This document shows, one piece after another, positions 17,050-29,003 of a stretch of DNA of 64,000 nucleotides; within the stretch, counting starts at the first letter, position 1; each line of letters begins with the position of its first letter. The DNA lies in NCBI RefSeq assembly GCF_005222835.1, contig NZ_STGA01000029.1, positions 496,001 to 560,000 on the forward strand, written 5' to 3'. The notes beneath the pieces were generated by a model that worked only from the letters and a program-made list of their open reading frames with translations, made no database searches and was not told the origin of the DNA. Source of the DNA: Rhizobium sp. FKY42. GTDB lineage: Bacteria > Pseudomonadota > Alphaproteobacteria > Rhizobiales > Rhizobiaceae. A program made the position numbers and the translations under genes.

Positions 17050-18060
17050 TCACCCATTCACCCAGGCCATATCCTCGCGGGTCAGCTCGATATCGCGAAG
17101 CTCGCGGTTGACCAGGAAATGTTCGTTTTCCTCGGTGGTGATCGCCAATTCGACACTGGCATCGAAACGCTCCCGGAAGGCCTCGATGATTTCGTCGACG
17201 ATGACTTCCGGAGCCGAGGCACCGGCGGAAATGCCGAGCGTTCCGATCGTGCCGATGCTTTCCCAATCAATTTCGGAGGCACGCTGGACGAGCAGGGACC
17301 GCGTGGCCCCTGCCCGTAAGGCAACTTCCACCAGCCGCTTCGAATTGGATGAATTGGGAGCACCGACCACAATGAAGAGATCGCAACCGGGTGCGGCCTG
17401 CTTCACCGCCTCCTGCCGGTTGGTGGTGGCGTAGCAGATGCTGTCTGCCGACGGCGCTGTCAGGTTTGGAAAACGCTCCTGCAGTTTCGCGATAACGCCC
17501 GCCGTATCATCCACCGACAACGTTGTTTGCGTGACATAGCCCAGATTGTCCGGATCCGATGGCTCATAACGCTCGGCATCTTCCACGGTCTCGATCAGTG
17601 ACACGGTGCCTTCCGGCAGTTGCCCCATGGTGCCGATGACTTCCGGGTGACCCGCATGGCCGATCAGCACGACATGCCGGCCAAGCCTCTGGTGGCGCAT
17701 GGCCTGCTTGTGCACCTTCGACACCAGCGGACAGGTGGCATCCAGATAGAAGAGATTACGCGACTGCGCATCTTCCGGCACGGATTTCGGCACGCCATGG
17801 GCGGAAAACACCACGGGCTGATCGCGATGTTCCGCCGGGATCTCGTTCAACTCCTCAACGAAAATCGCGCCCTTAGCCTCAAGCCCTTCGACGACATAGC
17901 GATTATGGACGATTTCATGACGCACATAGACCGGGGCGCCATAACGCTTCAGCGCCAGAACCACGATCTGGATTGCCCGATCCACCCCGGCACAGAAGCC
18001 GCGCGGACCGCACAGGCGAATGTTCAGCGGGGGACGGAAAACCTGCATATTCATCGACAA
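17050..18060 (-). CDS. ispH: 4-hydroxy-3-methylbut-2-enyl diphosphate reductase
   Basis: IspH makes isopentenyl and dimethylallyl diphosphate in the last step of the MEP isoprenoid pathway, whose first enzyme, Dxs, is encoded at 58.9 kb. The 336-residue protein has the three iron-sulfur cysteines, in [13 protein letters not shown] near residue 23, [14 protein letters not shown] near 109 and [12 protein letters not shown] near 208. The [12 protein letters not shown] substrate loop and the VHEIVH-like [10 protein letters not shown] histidine motif are also present. The gene begins two bases from the DUF1304 stop. The C-terminal end, after IEAFRERF, is of normal length. Confidence 0.96.
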   Translation of the reverse strand: MSMNMQVFRPPLNIRLCGPRGFCAGVDRAIQIVVLALKRYGAPVYVRHEIVHNRYVVEGLEAKGAIFVEELNEIPAEHRDQPVVFSAHGVPKSVPEDAQSRNLFYLDATCPLVSKVHKQAMRHQRLGRHVVLIGHAGHPEVIGTMGQLPEGTVSLIETVEDAERYEPSDPDNLGYVTQTTLSVDDTAGVIAKLQERFPNLTAPSADSICYATTNRQEAVKQAAPGCDLFIVVGAPNSSNSKRLVEVALRAGATRSLLVQRASEIDWESIGTIGTLGISAGASAPEVIVDEIIEAFRERFDASVELAITTEENEHFLVNRELRDIELTREDMAWVNG

Positions 18061-18062
18061 AC

Positions 18063-18428
18063 CTAGCCAGCAATCAGCACAAAAATCAGGGCGATGGCCG
18101 CCGGAAGCGCCTGAATGACAAAAATCTTCCGGGAGGCCGTTGCTCCTCCATATAGGCCAGCGACCAGCACACAGCCAATGAAAAATAGCTTGAGCTGATA
18201 GGCGACGCCAGCATCCGGATGGACAAGCGCCCAGAGAAGACCGGCGGCGAGGAAGCCGTTATAGAGCCCCTGGTTGGCCGCCATGACCTTTGTGGCTTCT
18301 GCCCGCTCGGGCGTCAGACCAAATGCTTTGCGCCCTTGGGGCTTGGTCCAGAGAAACATCTCCAGCACCAGAATATAAAGATGTTCGAGCGCCAGGAGTG
18401 CAACAATAACATTAGCAATAACAGACAT
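18063..18428 (-). CDS. DUF1304 integral membrane protein
   Basis: The 121-residue protein has four hydrophobic helices and the family's conserved [17 protein letters not shown] and [22 protein letters not shown] segments. DUF1304 proteins have no established function. AAGGGGG stands seven bases before the ATG. The gene is packed tightly against ispH (2 bases) and lies 66 bases after surf1, all in the same direction, so it is likely transcribed with ispH. Nothing links it mechanistically to isoprenoid synthesis. Confidence 0.88.
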   Translation of the reverse strand: MSVIANVIVALLALEHLYILVLEMFLWTKPQGRKAFGLTPERAEATKVMAANQGLYNGFLAAGLLWALVHPDAGVAYQLKLFFIGCVLVAGLYGGATASRKIFVIQALPAAIALIFVLIAG

Positions 18429-18494
18429 TTATAAACCCCCTTAAACACTCCGACGACACGCCCCTGCGAATCGCCTTCTCCCCGCAAGAGTATG

Positions 18495-19247
18495 TTACTG
18501 ACGACGACGGAAAACCATGGCGAGCGAGACGCCAACGAGCGCCGCCGCAAGGCCATACCAGGTGACCGCATATTGCAGATGGTTGTTCGGCAACTCGAAC
18601 TGCGTGACGCCCGCCTTTGGCCAACCACCAGGCGGCTGCACGACATCATCCGCATCGACAAAGAAGGGTACCACGTTTGCCGGATCGAGGTTCGTAGACC
18701 GCACCATGGCCGTCCAATCCTTCCAGTAGAAGATGTTCTTCTGCAAGTCGTTGTCCGGCACAAGCGAGGATGGCTTTCCCTCAAGCCGGTTGCGGAGATA
18801 ACCGGTCAAAGTGACCCTCCCCGTCACCTCCCCCGCCTGCCGCTTATGCGGCTGTTTCAAATCATAGGGCACGAACCCGCGGTTGACGAAAAGCTCCCTC
18901 CCATCGGCCAGTCGCAGCGGTGTGTAGACATAGAAGCCCGTGCGGCCAGCATCTGTGGCGAAGAAATGCCGCTCCTTTGTGTGATCGAAGACACCTTCGA
19001 CACGCACGCGCAGATATTCCTGATCCTGCGCGGTTTTCAGCGCCGTCTCGGCGTCGACCAGTTCGACCGGGGCGGCCTGACGGCGGGCCTCGATCTGCGC
19101 CAGTAACTGCTCTTTCCAGTGAAGGCGCTGGACCTGCCAGGTGCCAAGTGACAACAGGATGGCGAGCGCGACCAGAACCAGCACGGCGGAGACGAGCTTG
19201 CGACGAGGTGACATGCGCGGCGACGGCAAGGGCGACTGATCAGCCAC
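18495..19247 (-). CDS. SURF1 family cytochrome oxidase assembly protein
   Basis: SURF1 helps insert heme a into subunit I of the aa3 oxidase in the inner membrane. The 250-residue protein has the typical two transmembrane helices, one near residues 15-36 (LVSAVLVLVALAILLSLGTWQ) and one near the C-terminus (LQYAVTWYGLAAALVGVSLAMVF). The periplasmic loop carries FVNRGFVPYD and LPNNHLQYA, hallmark motifs of the family. The start is a GTG at 19247, overlapping the end of the DUF983 gene by 8 bases; an ATG 11 codons downstream is the alternative. It lies just after the cta genes, as expected. Confidence 0.94.
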   Translation of the reverse strand: MADQSPLPSPRMSPRRKLVSAVLVLVALAILLSLGTWQVQRLHWKEQLLAQIEARRQAAPVELVDAETALKTAQDQEYLRVRVEGVFDHTKERHFFATDAGRTGFYVYTPLRLADGRELFVNRGFVPYDLKQPHKRQAGEVTGRVTLTGYLRNRLEGKPSSLVPDNDLQKNIFYWKDWTAMVRSTNLDPANVVPFFVDADDVVQPPGGWPKAGVTQFELPNNHLQYAVTWYGLAAALVGVSLAMVFRRRQ

Positions 19248-19620
19248 GGTCTATGCTGCCTTCATGGGCACTGTGCTTGTATTGCAAGGCAATCAGCACC
19301 CCCTTCAACACTCGTAGCGAGCCAAGGCAGATGACGATGGAAAACGGTGCGGTGACGATAAAATGCAGCCAGATGGACGGGTGAAAGGTGAATTCAAACC
19401 AGAGCGCAAAACCGACCACCACGAAGCCAACGAGCAGCATCACGAAAACGGCGGGACCATCGCCCGCATCCGCAAAGGAATAATCGAGGCCGCAATTGCC
19501 GCAGGCCGGCCGCACCTTCAACAGGCCATCGAACAGCTTGCCTTGACCACAGCGCGGGCACGAACCGCTCAGGCCAGCTCGCACTGCATCCTGCGGCGGG
19601 TAATGGGCTTCATCCTGCAT
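19240..19620 (-). CDS. DUF983 membrane protein with zinc-ribbon-like cysteines
   Basis: The 126-residue protein starts with two CxxC pairs (SCPRCGQGKLFDGLLKVRPACGNCGLDYSF), consistent with a metal-binding knuckle. Two or three transmembrane helices follow (AVFVMLLVGFVVVGFALWFEF and HFIVTAPFSIVICLGSLRVLKGVLIAL). DUF983 genes sit in cytochrome oxidase clusters of many alphaproteobacteria, suggesting a role in oxidase assembly, though no activity is established. It overlaps the surf1 start by 8 bases and is separated from ctaE by a terminator, so its own promoter or read-through is needed. Confidence 0.88.
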   Translation of the reverse strand: MQDEAHYPPQDAVRAGLSGSCPRCGQGKLFDGLLKVRPACGNCGLDYSFADAGDGPAVFVMLLVGFVVVGFALWFEFTFHPSIWLHFIVTAPFSIVICLGSLRVLKGVLIALQYKHSAHEGSIDRG

Positions 19621-19692
19621 GGTTCAATCTATCCGGTCCCGTTGCACCCTGTTGATACTGACGTTAGCCGCAGGCAAGGCATCTGTTCAAAT

Positions 19693-19718
19693 GAAAAAGG
19701 GCGACCATGGCCGCCCTT
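19693..19718 (-). terminator. rho-independent terminator after ctaE
   Basis: Read on the minus strand, AAGGGCG and CGCCCTT form a 7-base stem around GCCATGGT, followed by a T run (A run on the plus strand at 19694-19698). It is about 25 bases past the ctaE stop codon and separates the cta operon from DUF983-surf1. Confidence 0.85.
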
Positions 19719-19743
19719 CGCATGCGCAAGGATCGTCGATGGC

Positions 19744-20619
19744 TCAATGAGCCAACGGCGCGCCCCAACCACCCCAGATGTAGATGGTGAAGAACAGGAA
19801 CAACCAGACCACGTCAACGAAGTGCCAATACCAGGCGGCGGCTTCGAAGCCGAAATGCTTCTGCGGCGTAAATCCGCCATTGACGGCGCGCAGCAGGCAA
19901 ACGATCAGGAAGATCGTGCCGATCAGGACGTGGAAGCCGTGGAAGCCGGTCGCCATGAAGAAGGTTGCGCCATAGATCGAATTCTTGAAGGCGAACGGAG
20001 CTTCGGCGTATTCGTAACCCTGCACGAAGGAGAACAGAACGCCGAGCACCACGGTGAGCAGCAAGCCGTTGATCAGGCCCTTGCGATCATTGTGCAGCAG
20101 GGCATGGTGCGCCCAGGTAACGCAGGTGCCGGACAGAAGCAGGATGACCGTGTTGTACAGCGGCAAATGCCAGGGATCCAGCACTTCGATGCCCTTCGGA
20201 GGCCACTGGCCGCCGGTTGCAAGAACGCGGCTCGCCTGGATCGCCTCGTTGGCATAGAGGCTTGCATCGAAGAAGGCCCAGAACCAAGCCACGAAGAACA
20301 TGACTTCCGAGGCGATGAACATGATCATGCCATAGCGCAGATGCAGCGAAACTACCCGCGTATGGTGGCCTTCGCGGCCTTCCTTGATGGTGTCTGCCCA
20401 CCAGCCGATCATCGTGTAGATAACGATCGCCAGACCGATAAAGAACAGCCACGGCGTTGCGAAGTTCAAGCCGAACATCTTGAACTCGCTGCCATGCAGA
20501 TAACGCATATAGCCAACACCACCGAAGGTGATGACGAAAGCACCGATGGAGGCAAGCAACGGCCACGGGCTTGGATCTATGATGTGGTAATCGTGCTTTT
20601 TCTGATGTGCATCTGCCAT
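19744..20619 (-). CDS. ctaE: cytochrome c oxidase subunit III
   Basis: Subunit III of the aa3-type cytochrome c oxidase stabilises the proton-pumping core. The 291-residue polytopic protein has seven predicted helices. Conserved blocks are HDYHIIDPSPWPLLASIGAF at the start, FIASEVMFFVAWFWAFFDASL near residue 105, TCVTWAHHALLHNDR near 165 and FEAAAWYWHFVDVVWLFLFFTIYIWGG at the C-terminus. I start at ATG 20619 (MADAHQ) rather than an ATG nine codons earlier, because the family begins there. It is the last gene before the terminator of the ctaC-D-B-G-E cluster. Confidence 0.97.
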   Translation of the reverse strand: MADAHQKKHDYHIIDPSPWPLLASIGAFVITFGGVGYMRYLHGSEFKMFGLNFATPWLFFIGLAIVIYTMIGWWADTIKEGREGHHTRVVSLHLRYGMIMFIASEVMFFVAWFWAFFDASLYANEAIQASRVLATGGQWPPKGIEVLDPWHLPLYNTVILLLSGTCVTWAHHALLHNDRKGLINGLLLTVVLGVLFSFVQGYEYAEAPFAFKNSIYGATFFMATGFHGFHVLIGTIFLIVCLLRAVNGGFTPQKHFGFEAAAWYWHFVDVVWLFLFFTIYIWGGWGAPLAH

Positions 20620-20675
20620 GTCGAAGTCCCCGGTCTTTCTCCTCAAGCCCCCGCGCGAAGCGGAGGAGCCCTCTC

Positions 20676-21281
20676 TTACAGCTTACGCTCTGTCTCGCCC
20701 GACTTATCCTGCAAACCGGCAACCGGCTTGGCCCCCTGGCTTGGATAGAAGGTATAAGACAGCGTAATAGTTCTGATATTCTTGGTTTCTTCTGCCTTGG
20801 TGATCTCGGGATCAACGAAAAACACCACCGGCATTTCCAGCGTCTCACCCGGCTTCAGGGTGGTTTCCGTGAAGCAGAAGCACTGGACCTTATTGAAATA
20901 GGCACCCGCCTCCATGGGCGTAACATTGAACACGGCCGTCCCGGTTACCGGTGTCGGCGATTTGTTCGTTGCCTTGTAGGTGATCTGGACCGTTTCGCCG
21001 ATCTTCGGCTCAACTGAATGCTGGACGGGCTTGAACTCCCAGTTCAGCCCGGAGGACGTGTTCGCGTCGAAGGTGACCCTGACCGTCTGATCCAGAACCG
21101 TGTCGGAAAACTGCTCGACCCGCTGGGTGGTGCCATTATAGCCGGTCACCTGACAGAACAGGCGGTACAAGGGGACGGAGGCATAGGCGGCGCCCACCAT
21201 GCTGGCGACGAACACGACACAGCCGACGAGAATCGAACTGTTGTTCACCCGGCGCTGCGCTGGCTTTGCGGCTTCAGTCAT
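20676..21281 (-). CDS. ctaG: cytochrome c oxidase assembly protein, Cox11/CtaG
   Basis: CtaG (Cox11) delivers copper to the CuB site of subunit I. The 201-residue protein has one N-terminal transmembrane anchor ([23 protein letters not shown]) and a periplasmic immunoglobulin-like domain. The copper-binding motif CFCF appears as [16 protein letters not shown] near residue 130, and the conserved [16 protein letters not shown] follows the anchor. The position between a small cta gene and ctaE is standard for alphaproteobacteria. All key cysteines appear to be present. Confidence 0.97.
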   Translation of the reverse strand: MTEAAKPAQRRVNNSSILVGCVVFVASMVGAAYASVPLYRLFCQVTGYNGTTQRVEQFSDTVLDQTVRVTFDANTSSGLNWEFKPVQHSVEPKIGETVQITYKATNKSPTPVTGTAVFNVTPMEAGAYFNKVQCFCFTETTLKPGETLEMPVVFFVDPEITKAEETKNIRTITLSYTFYPSQGAKPVAGLQDKSGETERKL

Positions 21282-21307
21282 GTCGTATCCTCCTCCCTGT
21301 ATTCGTC

Positions 21308-21442
21308 TCAGCCCATATGGCCGATCTTGATCAGCGTCACGATATAGAAGATCACGACGAGCGCACCGAGCACCACGCCCAGCGCGATGTTACGACCACG
21401 CCGGGACTTTTGCTGCTTTTCATTGAGCTTGATCGTTTCCAT
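21308..21442 (-). CDS. small CtaF/CoxF-like membrane protein
   Basis: The 44-residue protein has a charged N-terminus ([14 protein letters not shown]) and one transmembrane helix ([22 protein letters not shown]). It lies between ctaB and ctaG, where alphaproteobacterial clusters commonly carry a short CoxF-type protein of this design. Its ATG at 21442 overlaps the ctaB stop codon (TGATG), so it is translationally coupled. Its role is presumed to be in oxidase assembly, by position only. Confidence 0.85.
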   Translation of the reverse strand: METIKLNEKQQKSRRGRNIALGVVLGALVVIFYIVTLIKIGHMG

Positions 21443-22398
21443 CAGAGCAATCCTCCCATGGGACCGAAGATCGCGGCTGCAAAATGTGAGGCCAGCAGAC
21501 CGCAGAAGATGACGAAGAGATAGAGCACCGAGTAGGCAAACATCCGCTTTGCCTGCACCATCTTTTCGTCGCCATCCGGCATACGCCAGACGGCGATGGA
21601 ACAGAGAATGAAGATGGCTCCAAGGACGGCGGCGAAGGCCCCATAGGCCCAACCGACCAGCCCGGTCAACGTCGGCGCGACGCCAACCAGAGCGGTCAGA
21701 ACCGCGTAGACGATCATCTGGAGCTTGGTAGACCGTTCGCCTGCAACATTCGGCATCATCGGGACGCCAACGGAGCCGTAATCGCGCATCTTGAACAGAG
21801 CGAGCGCCCAGAAGTGCGCGGGCGTCCAGAGGAAAATGATGAGGAACAGCAGGATACTGTCCAGAGAGACGCCACCGGTCACGCAGGCCCAGCCAATCAT
21901 GGGCGGAAATGCTCCGGACGCGCCACCGATGACGATGTTCTGCGGTGTCGAGCGCTTCAGCCACATCGTATAGACGACGGCATAGAAGAAAATCGTGAAG
22001 GCCAGAAGGCCCGCCGCGAACCAGTTGACCACAAGGCCAAGGATCGCAACCGAGAAGGTGGACAGCGTGAGGCCGAAAGCAAGCGCTTCCTGCGGCAGGA
22101 TGCGCCCATCCGGGATCGGACGGCGCGCCGTGCGGCTCATGACGGCATCGATATCGGCGTCATACCACATGTTGAGAGCACCGGATGCGCCCGCACCAAC
22201 GGCGATACATAGAATGGCGATGGCACCGATGAAGGGATTTATGTGGCCCGGAGCCAGCATAAGACCGGCAAAAGCCGTGAACACCACAAGCGACATAACG
22301 CGCGGCTTCAAGAGCTCGAAAAAATCGCGAGCGCCAGCTTCCGAAAGACGAACCTGATCGTCTCCCCCAAGGCCTGCGTGATGATCGACTGTGGTCAT
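21442..22398 (-). CDS. ctaB: protoheme IX farnesyltransferase (heme O synthase)
   Basis: CtaB adds a farnesyl group to heme B to make heme O, the precursor of heme A for the aa3 oxidase. The 318-residue polytopic UbiA-family protein has the prenyl-diphosphate/Mg binding motif [15 protein letters not shown] near residue 75 and the second conserved block around [28 protein letters not shown]. The C-terminal part has alternating hydrophobic helices as usual. It overlaps the small downstream gene by one base and lies 63 bases after ctaD, clearly within the cta operon. Confidence 0.97.
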   Translation of the reverse strand: MTTVDHHAGLGGDDQVRLSEAGARDFFELLKPRVMSLVVFTAFAGLMLAPGHINPFIGAIAILCIAVGAGASGALNMWYDADIDAVMSRTARRPIPDGRILPQEALAFGLTLSTFSVAILGLVVNWFAAGLLAFTIFFYAVVYTMWLKRSTPQNIVIGGASGAFPPMIGWACVTGGVSLDSILLFLIIFLWTPAHFWALALFKMRDYGSVGVPMMPNVAGERSTKLQMIVYAVLTALVGVAPTLTGLVGWAYGAFAAVLGAIFILCSIAVWRMPDGDEKMVQAKRMFAYSVLYLFVIFCGLLASHFAAAIFGPMGGLL

Positions 22399-22461
22399 GT
22401 TTCAATCCTAACTCTACCGGAAGCGGCGCAGGGTTGCCGCGCCGCCTCTTATTCATCGCGC

Positions 22462-25051
<2,590 letters not shown>

Positions 25052-25071
25052 CGATTTCTCTCCCCTTGCGT

Positions 25072-25085
25072 TTGATCTAGATCAG
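25072..25085 (-). promoter_or_regulatory. FNR/FixK-like box upstream of ctaC
   Basis: TTGATCTAGATCAG matches the FNR/FixK consensus TTGAT-N4-ATCAA in nine of ten positions and contains the perfect palindrome TGATCTAGATCA. It is 21-34 bases before the ctaC start codon, within the likely leader or promoter, a position better suited to repression than activation. Confidence 0.6.
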
Positions 25086-25346
25086 ACCACAACGCAAATT
25101 CCCTAGCTATAGACCTGCGGTTCAACCACAGAATCACGCCTGCCGCAATATCCGTAAAGAGGGTTGCGGGCGCTTGTTCGTGCGGCATTTTTGCCCTGAA
25201 TCAATTTTAACCACAAAAGAGCCCGGAATTGCTGGCTTCCCGTTCGCTCCCCATTTTCGCCGCAGTCGCTTGAAATGACGAGAGGGCTTTTCATTCCCGC
25301 TCCCCGGCGACAAGAATAGCGCGACTGATTCGTTTGAGAGGTTTTC

Positions 25347-26003
25347 ATGAAATTCCCGACCCTGCGCGCCGCCACAATGGCCGCACTGTTGCCCTTGGCG
25401 CTTGCGGCGCAGCTCGTGGCAGAGCCCGTCCAGGCCCAGACGTCATCGGGAGACAAGCAGCCTCGTCCCACGCAGTCGCAGTCTCCAGCGCCCGCGCAGC
25501 CCGTACCAGCTTCCCCGTCTGCCGGTTCCGCATCGAGAACCTCCCCTCCCCAGACCGGCTCACCCGCAGCACCTGGCACCGTGCGCGAGAGCCATGGCGC
25601 CTGGTCGATCCTGTGCGACAAGCCCGCAGGCTCTTCCGTCGAACAATGTGCGATGATGCAGAACGTTATCGCAGATGACCGGCCGGAGGTTGGCCTCTCC
25701 GTCGTCGTGCTGAAGACGGTAGACCGCAAGGCCCGCATCCTGCGCATCCTCGCGCCGCTCGGCGTTCTCCTGAAGGATGGCATGGATCTCTTCGTCGACG
25801 GCAACAATATCGGTCGCGCCTATTTCACGCGCTGCTTCTCCGAAGGGTGCTATGTGGAAGTGGAAATCGACGATGAACTGATGAAGATCCTGCGGGCTGG
25901 CAAGAACGCAGTCTTCGCGCTGAGGGAATCCATTGATCAGGACCGCGTCGGCATTCCGATCGAGCTGTCCGGCTTTGCCCAAGGCTACGACGCGCTCCCG
26001 TAA
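25347..26003 (+). CDS. invasion-associated locus B (IalB) family protein
   Basis: The 218-residue periplasmic protein has a signal peptide (AxA site near PVQAQ, residue 30), then a Ser/Pro/Gln-rich linker of about 50 residues and an IalB domain. The domain opens with HGAWSILCDK...CAMMQNV and includes KDGMDLFVDGNNIGRAYFTRCFSEGCYVEVEID, with four cysteines that probably make two disulfides. IalB was named in Bartonella for erythrocyte invasion, but non-pathogenic rhizobia carry many members of unknown role. GAGG lies just before the ATG. It is divergent from ctaC. Confidence 0.9.
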   Translation: MKFPTLRAATMAALLPLALAAQLVAEPVQAQTSSGDKQPRPTQSQSPAPAQPVPASPSAGSASRTSPPQTGSPAAPGTVRESHGAWSILCDKPAGSSVEQCAMMQNVIADDRPEVGLSVVVLKTVDRKARILRILAPLGVLLKDGMDLFVDGNNIGRAYFTRCFSEGCYVEVEIDDELMKILRAGKNAVFALRESIDQDRVGIPIELSGFAQGYDALP

Positions 26004-26109
26004 GGCGGCGCCGCGCGACGTGCCTTGCGTTGCAAGCCGCACGGACCTACATCGACATTCTGGTATCGGAGATCTGGGCCGATCGTCTGGACCGGTGAAG
26101 GAGCTTTTT

Positions 26110-27525
26110 ATGACGACCGATCTGATCAACCTGTTCGATTGCGATGAATCGCGTTTGCGCGCCATGCTCTCCGAGGCGCTGAGCGGCGCGGATGACGGCG
26201 AGCTTTTCATCGAGCATGCGCAGGCCGAAGCACTGACCTTCGATAACGGGCGGCTGAAGGGCGGTTCCTTTAATACAGACCAAGGCTTCGGTCTTCGGGC
26301 CGTGGCGGGCGAGGCAGTGGGTTATGCCCATGCGGGCGAACTGTCAGCCTCGGCATTGACGCGCGCTGCGGATGCGGTGAAAGCGGTAACGCGCGGTTAC
26401 GCAGGCAGCTATTCTGCCGCGCCGCAACGCACCAACAAAAAGCTTTACGGTGACGAAAACCCGATCGGTTCCCCGACCTTCGAAGAGAAGGTGAAGCTTC
26501 TGACCGAGATCGACGCCTATCTTCGCAACAAGGATCCCAAAGTTCGTCAGGTTACCGCCTCGGTTGCGGCTAGCTGGCAGGTTGTCAACATTCTGCGGGC
26601 CGACGGTCATCTGGTGACGGATGTCCGTCCGATGACGCGCGTCAATATTTCAGTGGTCGTCGGCGAAGGCGATCGCCAGGAAAGCGGATCGTCCGGCAAA
26701 GGGGGCCGCATCGGTCTCACCGATTTTCTTCTGAACGGCAACTGGCAGCAGGGTGCCGATGAGGCTTTGCTGCAGGCCCTGACCAATCTGGAGGCCATCG
26801 ACGCGCCGGCTGGCACCATGGATGTTGTTCTCAGTTCCGGCTGGCCGGGCGTGATGCTGCACGAAGCTGTCGGCCACGGTCTGGAAGGCGATTTCAACCG
26901 CAAGAAAACCTCAGCATTTGCCGGACTGCTGGGCCAGATGGTGGCCGCGCCGGGCGTAACCGTCGTGGACGATGGCACCATAGACAATCGTCGCGGCTCG
27001 ATTACCGTCGATGACGAAGGTACGCCTTCGGCCTATAACGTGCTGATCGAGAACGGCAAACTCGTCGGCTACATGCAGGACCGGCAGAATGCCCGGCTGA
27101 TGGGCATGAACCCCACCGGCAACGGTCGCCGCCAGGGCTATGCCTACCAGCCCATGCCGCGCATGACGAACACCTATATGCTGGGCGGCGACAAGACGCC
27201 GGAAGAGATCATCGCTTCGGTCAAGAAGGGCATTTATGCCGTTTCCTTCGGCGGTGGGCAGGTGGACATCACCTCCGGCAAGTTTGTCTTCGATTGCACA
27301 GAGGCCTATCTCATTGAGAACGGCAAGGTTGGACCGGCCATCAAGGGCGCGATGCTGATCGGCAATGGGCCGGACGCCATGAAACGCGTTTCCATGGTCG
27401 GCAATGACATGGCGCTCGATACCGGCATCGGCAATTGCGGCAAGGCGGGACAGTGGGTTCCGGTCGGCGTTGGCCAGCCGCATCTTCGCATGGATCAGGT
27501 GACCGTTGGCGGCACCAAGGCCTGA
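26110..27525 (+). CDS. tldD: metalloprotease TldD
   Basis: TldD is half of the TldD/TldE heterodimeric zinc protease that trims peptides such as CcdA and microcin precursors. The 471-residue protein has the HExxxH motif in MLHEAVGHGLEGDFNRKK near residue 255. The N-terminal ALTFDNGRLKGGSFNTDQGFGLRAVAGEAVGYAHAGELS block and the C-terminal third ligand region (KFVFDCTEAYLIENGKVG) also match. The start at ATG 26110 fits the family; longer extensions upstream are not conserved. The partner tldE (pmbA) is not in this window. The VOC gene follows after 12 bases. Confidence 0.96.
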   Translation: MTTDLINLFDCDESRLRAMLSEALSGADDGELFIEHAQAEALTFDNGRLKGGSFNTDQGFGLRAVAGEAVGYAHAGELSASALTRAADAVKAVTRGYAGSYSAAPQRTNKKLYGDENPIGSPTFEEKVKLLTEIDAYLRNKDPKVRQVTASVAASWQVVNILRADGHLVTDVRPMTRVNISVVVGEGDRQESGSSGKGGRIGLTDFLLNGNWQQGADEALLQALTNLEAIDAPAGTMDVVLSSGWPGVMLHEAVGHGLEGDFNRKKTSAFAGLLGQMVAAPGVTVVDDGTIDNRRGSITVDDEGTPSAYNVLIENGKLVGYMQDRQNARLMGMNPTGNGRRQGYAYQPMPRMTNTYMLGGDKTPEEIIASVKKGIYAVSFGGGQVDITSGKFVFDCTEAYLIENGKVGPAIKGAMLIGNGPDAMKRVSMVGNDMALDTGIGNCGKAGQWVPVGVGQPHLRMDQVTVGGTKA

Positions 27526-27537
27526 GGGACGAGACAG

Positions 27538-27963
27538 ATGACCGAAAACGCGCTGGTACCCGAGCTGGCGGTTTTCGACTGGTCCGTCAGCCGTGATTTC
27601 TACACAGATATCATCGGCTTTGACGTTCTCTATGAACGTCCGGAAGAAGGTTTCTCTTTTCTGGCGTTCGGAAGCGCGCAACTGATGATCGACCAGATCG
27701 GCATTGGCCGCACCTTCGAAAGTGGAGCACCGCTCCTCCTGCCGCTCGGTCGGGGCTTGAACCTGCAGATCCGGGTCGATGCACTTGAGACGCTTCTAAA
27801 GCGTCTGGCCAAATCGGATTATCCATTGTATCTGCCGCCGGAAGAAAAGTGCTACCGCCGGGATACCGTCGAAATCGGACACAGGCAATTTATTGTCGCC
27901 GATCCGGATGGCTATCTGCTTCGCCTGTACGAAGACATCGGCACGCGCCTCTCACAGTCCTGA
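27538..27963 (+). CDS. VOC (glyoxalase/bleomycin resistance) family protein
   Basis: The 141-residue protein is a vicinal-oxygen-chelate fold member. The strand-helix pattern LAVFDWSVSRDFYTDIIGFDVLYERPEEGFSFLAFG at the N-terminus and the C-terminal RQFIVADPDGYLLRLYEDIG are characteristic. The usual metal-ligand glutamate near the end is represented by LRLYED, but the N-terminal His ligand is not seen (ELAVFDW). It might therefore be a bleomycin-binding or non-catalytic member. It is downstream of tldD by 12 bases, presumably co-transcribed. No specific substrate can be assigned. Confidence 0.85.
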   Translation: MTENALVPELAVFDWSVSRDFYTDIIGFDVLYERPEEGFSFLAFGSAQLMIDQIGIGRTFESGAPLLLPLGRGLNLQIRVDALETLLKRLAKSDYPLYLPPEEKCYRRDTVEIGHRQFIVADPDGYLLRLYEDIGTRLSQS

Positions 27964-27978
27964 AATCCCGAAAGACCC

Positions 27979-28701
27979 TTGTCGAAAGAAGTCGACGTGA
28001 TCGCTCTCTCCCTCCCCCGCCCTCCGAAAGCCGTCATCTTTGATATGGACGGTCTGCTGCTCGATACGGAGGTGCTGTACCGCCAGTCGGTTATCTCAGC
28101 TGCGGCACATCATGATCTGCTCATCGGACCTGCCATTTACGAAGGTATGCTGGGACGGCCTTGGGTCAGCATTGCCGATCTGCTGCGGGAGCATTACGGC
28201 ACGGAGTTCGATGTCGACGGCTTCCGTCAGGTTTGGCTTGAGCACTTCGATCTGCTCACGCAGACCGAACTGCGCCTGAAAGCTGGCGTTCACGAATTGC
28301 TCGATGTGTTGGACGCGCTCGACCTGCCGCGTGCCATCTGCACCTCTTCGGCGCATTTCCAGGTCGAACATCACCTGGGGACGCTGGGTATTCTCGACCG
28401 CTTCCACCATGTCATCGCACAGGGCGATTATCCGCGCGGAAAGCCGCATCCCGAACCCTATCTGGCGGCTGCTGCGCGCATCGGGGTCGATCCTGTCGAC
28501 TGCCTGGCCCTTGAGGATTCCTTCAATGGCATCCGCAGCGCGGCCAGCGCAGGCATGATGGCCGTCATGGTGCCTGATCTTCTGCAGCCGACCGATGATA
28601 TCCGCGCGATCTGCACGCAGGTGGCGGAAAGCCTTGCACACTGCTGCGCCTTTTTCGATCAGCATCCGGCGCGCCAATCGGCACGGACCGCTTTACGCTG
28701 A
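27979..28701 (+). CDS. HAD-superfamily hydrolase (beta-phosphoglucomutase-like)
   Basis: The protein of about 240 residues is a subfamily IA HAD phosphatase. Motif I is FDMDGLLLDTE with nucleophile Asp, motif II the Ser/Thr of CTSSAHF, motif III the Lys in GKPHPEPYL, and motif IV the acidic pair in LALEDSFNGIRSA. The helical cap lies between motifs I and II. Substrates of such enzymes are sugar or nucleotide phosphates; the exact one cannot be told. The start is uncertain: TTG 27979 or GTG 27997 (six residues shorter), both weakly supported. It is the last gene of the tldD-VOC-HAD run and converges on the MazG-like gene. Confidence 0.87.
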   Translation: MSKEVDVIALSLPRPPKAVIFDMDGLLLDTEVLYRQSVISAAAHHDLLIGPAIYEGMLGRPWVSIADLLREHYGTEFDVDGFRQVWLEHFDLLTQTELRLKAGVHELLDVLDALDLPRAICTSSAHFQVEHHLGTLGILDRFHHVIAQGDYPRGKPHPEPYLAAAARIGVDPVDCLALEDSFNGIRSAASAGMMAVMVPDLLQPTDDIRAICTQVAESLAHCCAFFDQHPARQSARTALR

Positions 28702-28703
28702 CT

Positions 28704-29003
28704 CTACGGGCGAAATCGCCATTTGCGCTCAATGGCAACGGACAGATCGAGCCTGTTGCGGTGCGCAAGAAGAAGAATATGACCGAGTACGTCAGCCGTT
28801 TCATCCGCCAGATCCTGGCGGATTTCCTCTGCTGTTCGCCCTTTTGCCCGTCCACGTCCCGTCGCCCTGTTGTAAGCTTGCGTTAGCTCTCCAACCTCCT
28901 CATGCAGTTTCAGCATGAACCAATCATCATCCCGATGAAGACCATTGGCCTCCGCATAGGCGGCAGAGGCGAGCTCAAAGCGGGCGGCTAGATCCTGCAA
29001 CAC
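28704..29003 (-). CDS. MazG-like nucleotide pyrophosphohydrolase
   Basis: The 99-residue protein has the MazG/all-alpha NTP pyrophosphatase core. The EExxE metal motif is in FMLKLHEEVGELTQAYNRA and the ExxD motif is in LADETADVLGHILLLAHRN. Such enzymes hydrolyse non-canonical or excess NTPs to NMP and pyrophosphate. I start it at a GTG (29003) with CGGAG seven to ten bases upstream, giving a protein that begins close to the first helix; an ATG at 29030 would add nine residues. It stands alone, converging on the HAD gene two bases away. Confidence 0.85.
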   Translation of the reverse strand: MLQDLAARFELASAAYAEANGLHRDDDWFMLKLHEEVGELTQAYNRATGRGRAKGRTAEEIRQDLADETADVLGHILLLAHRNRLDLSVAIERKWRFRP

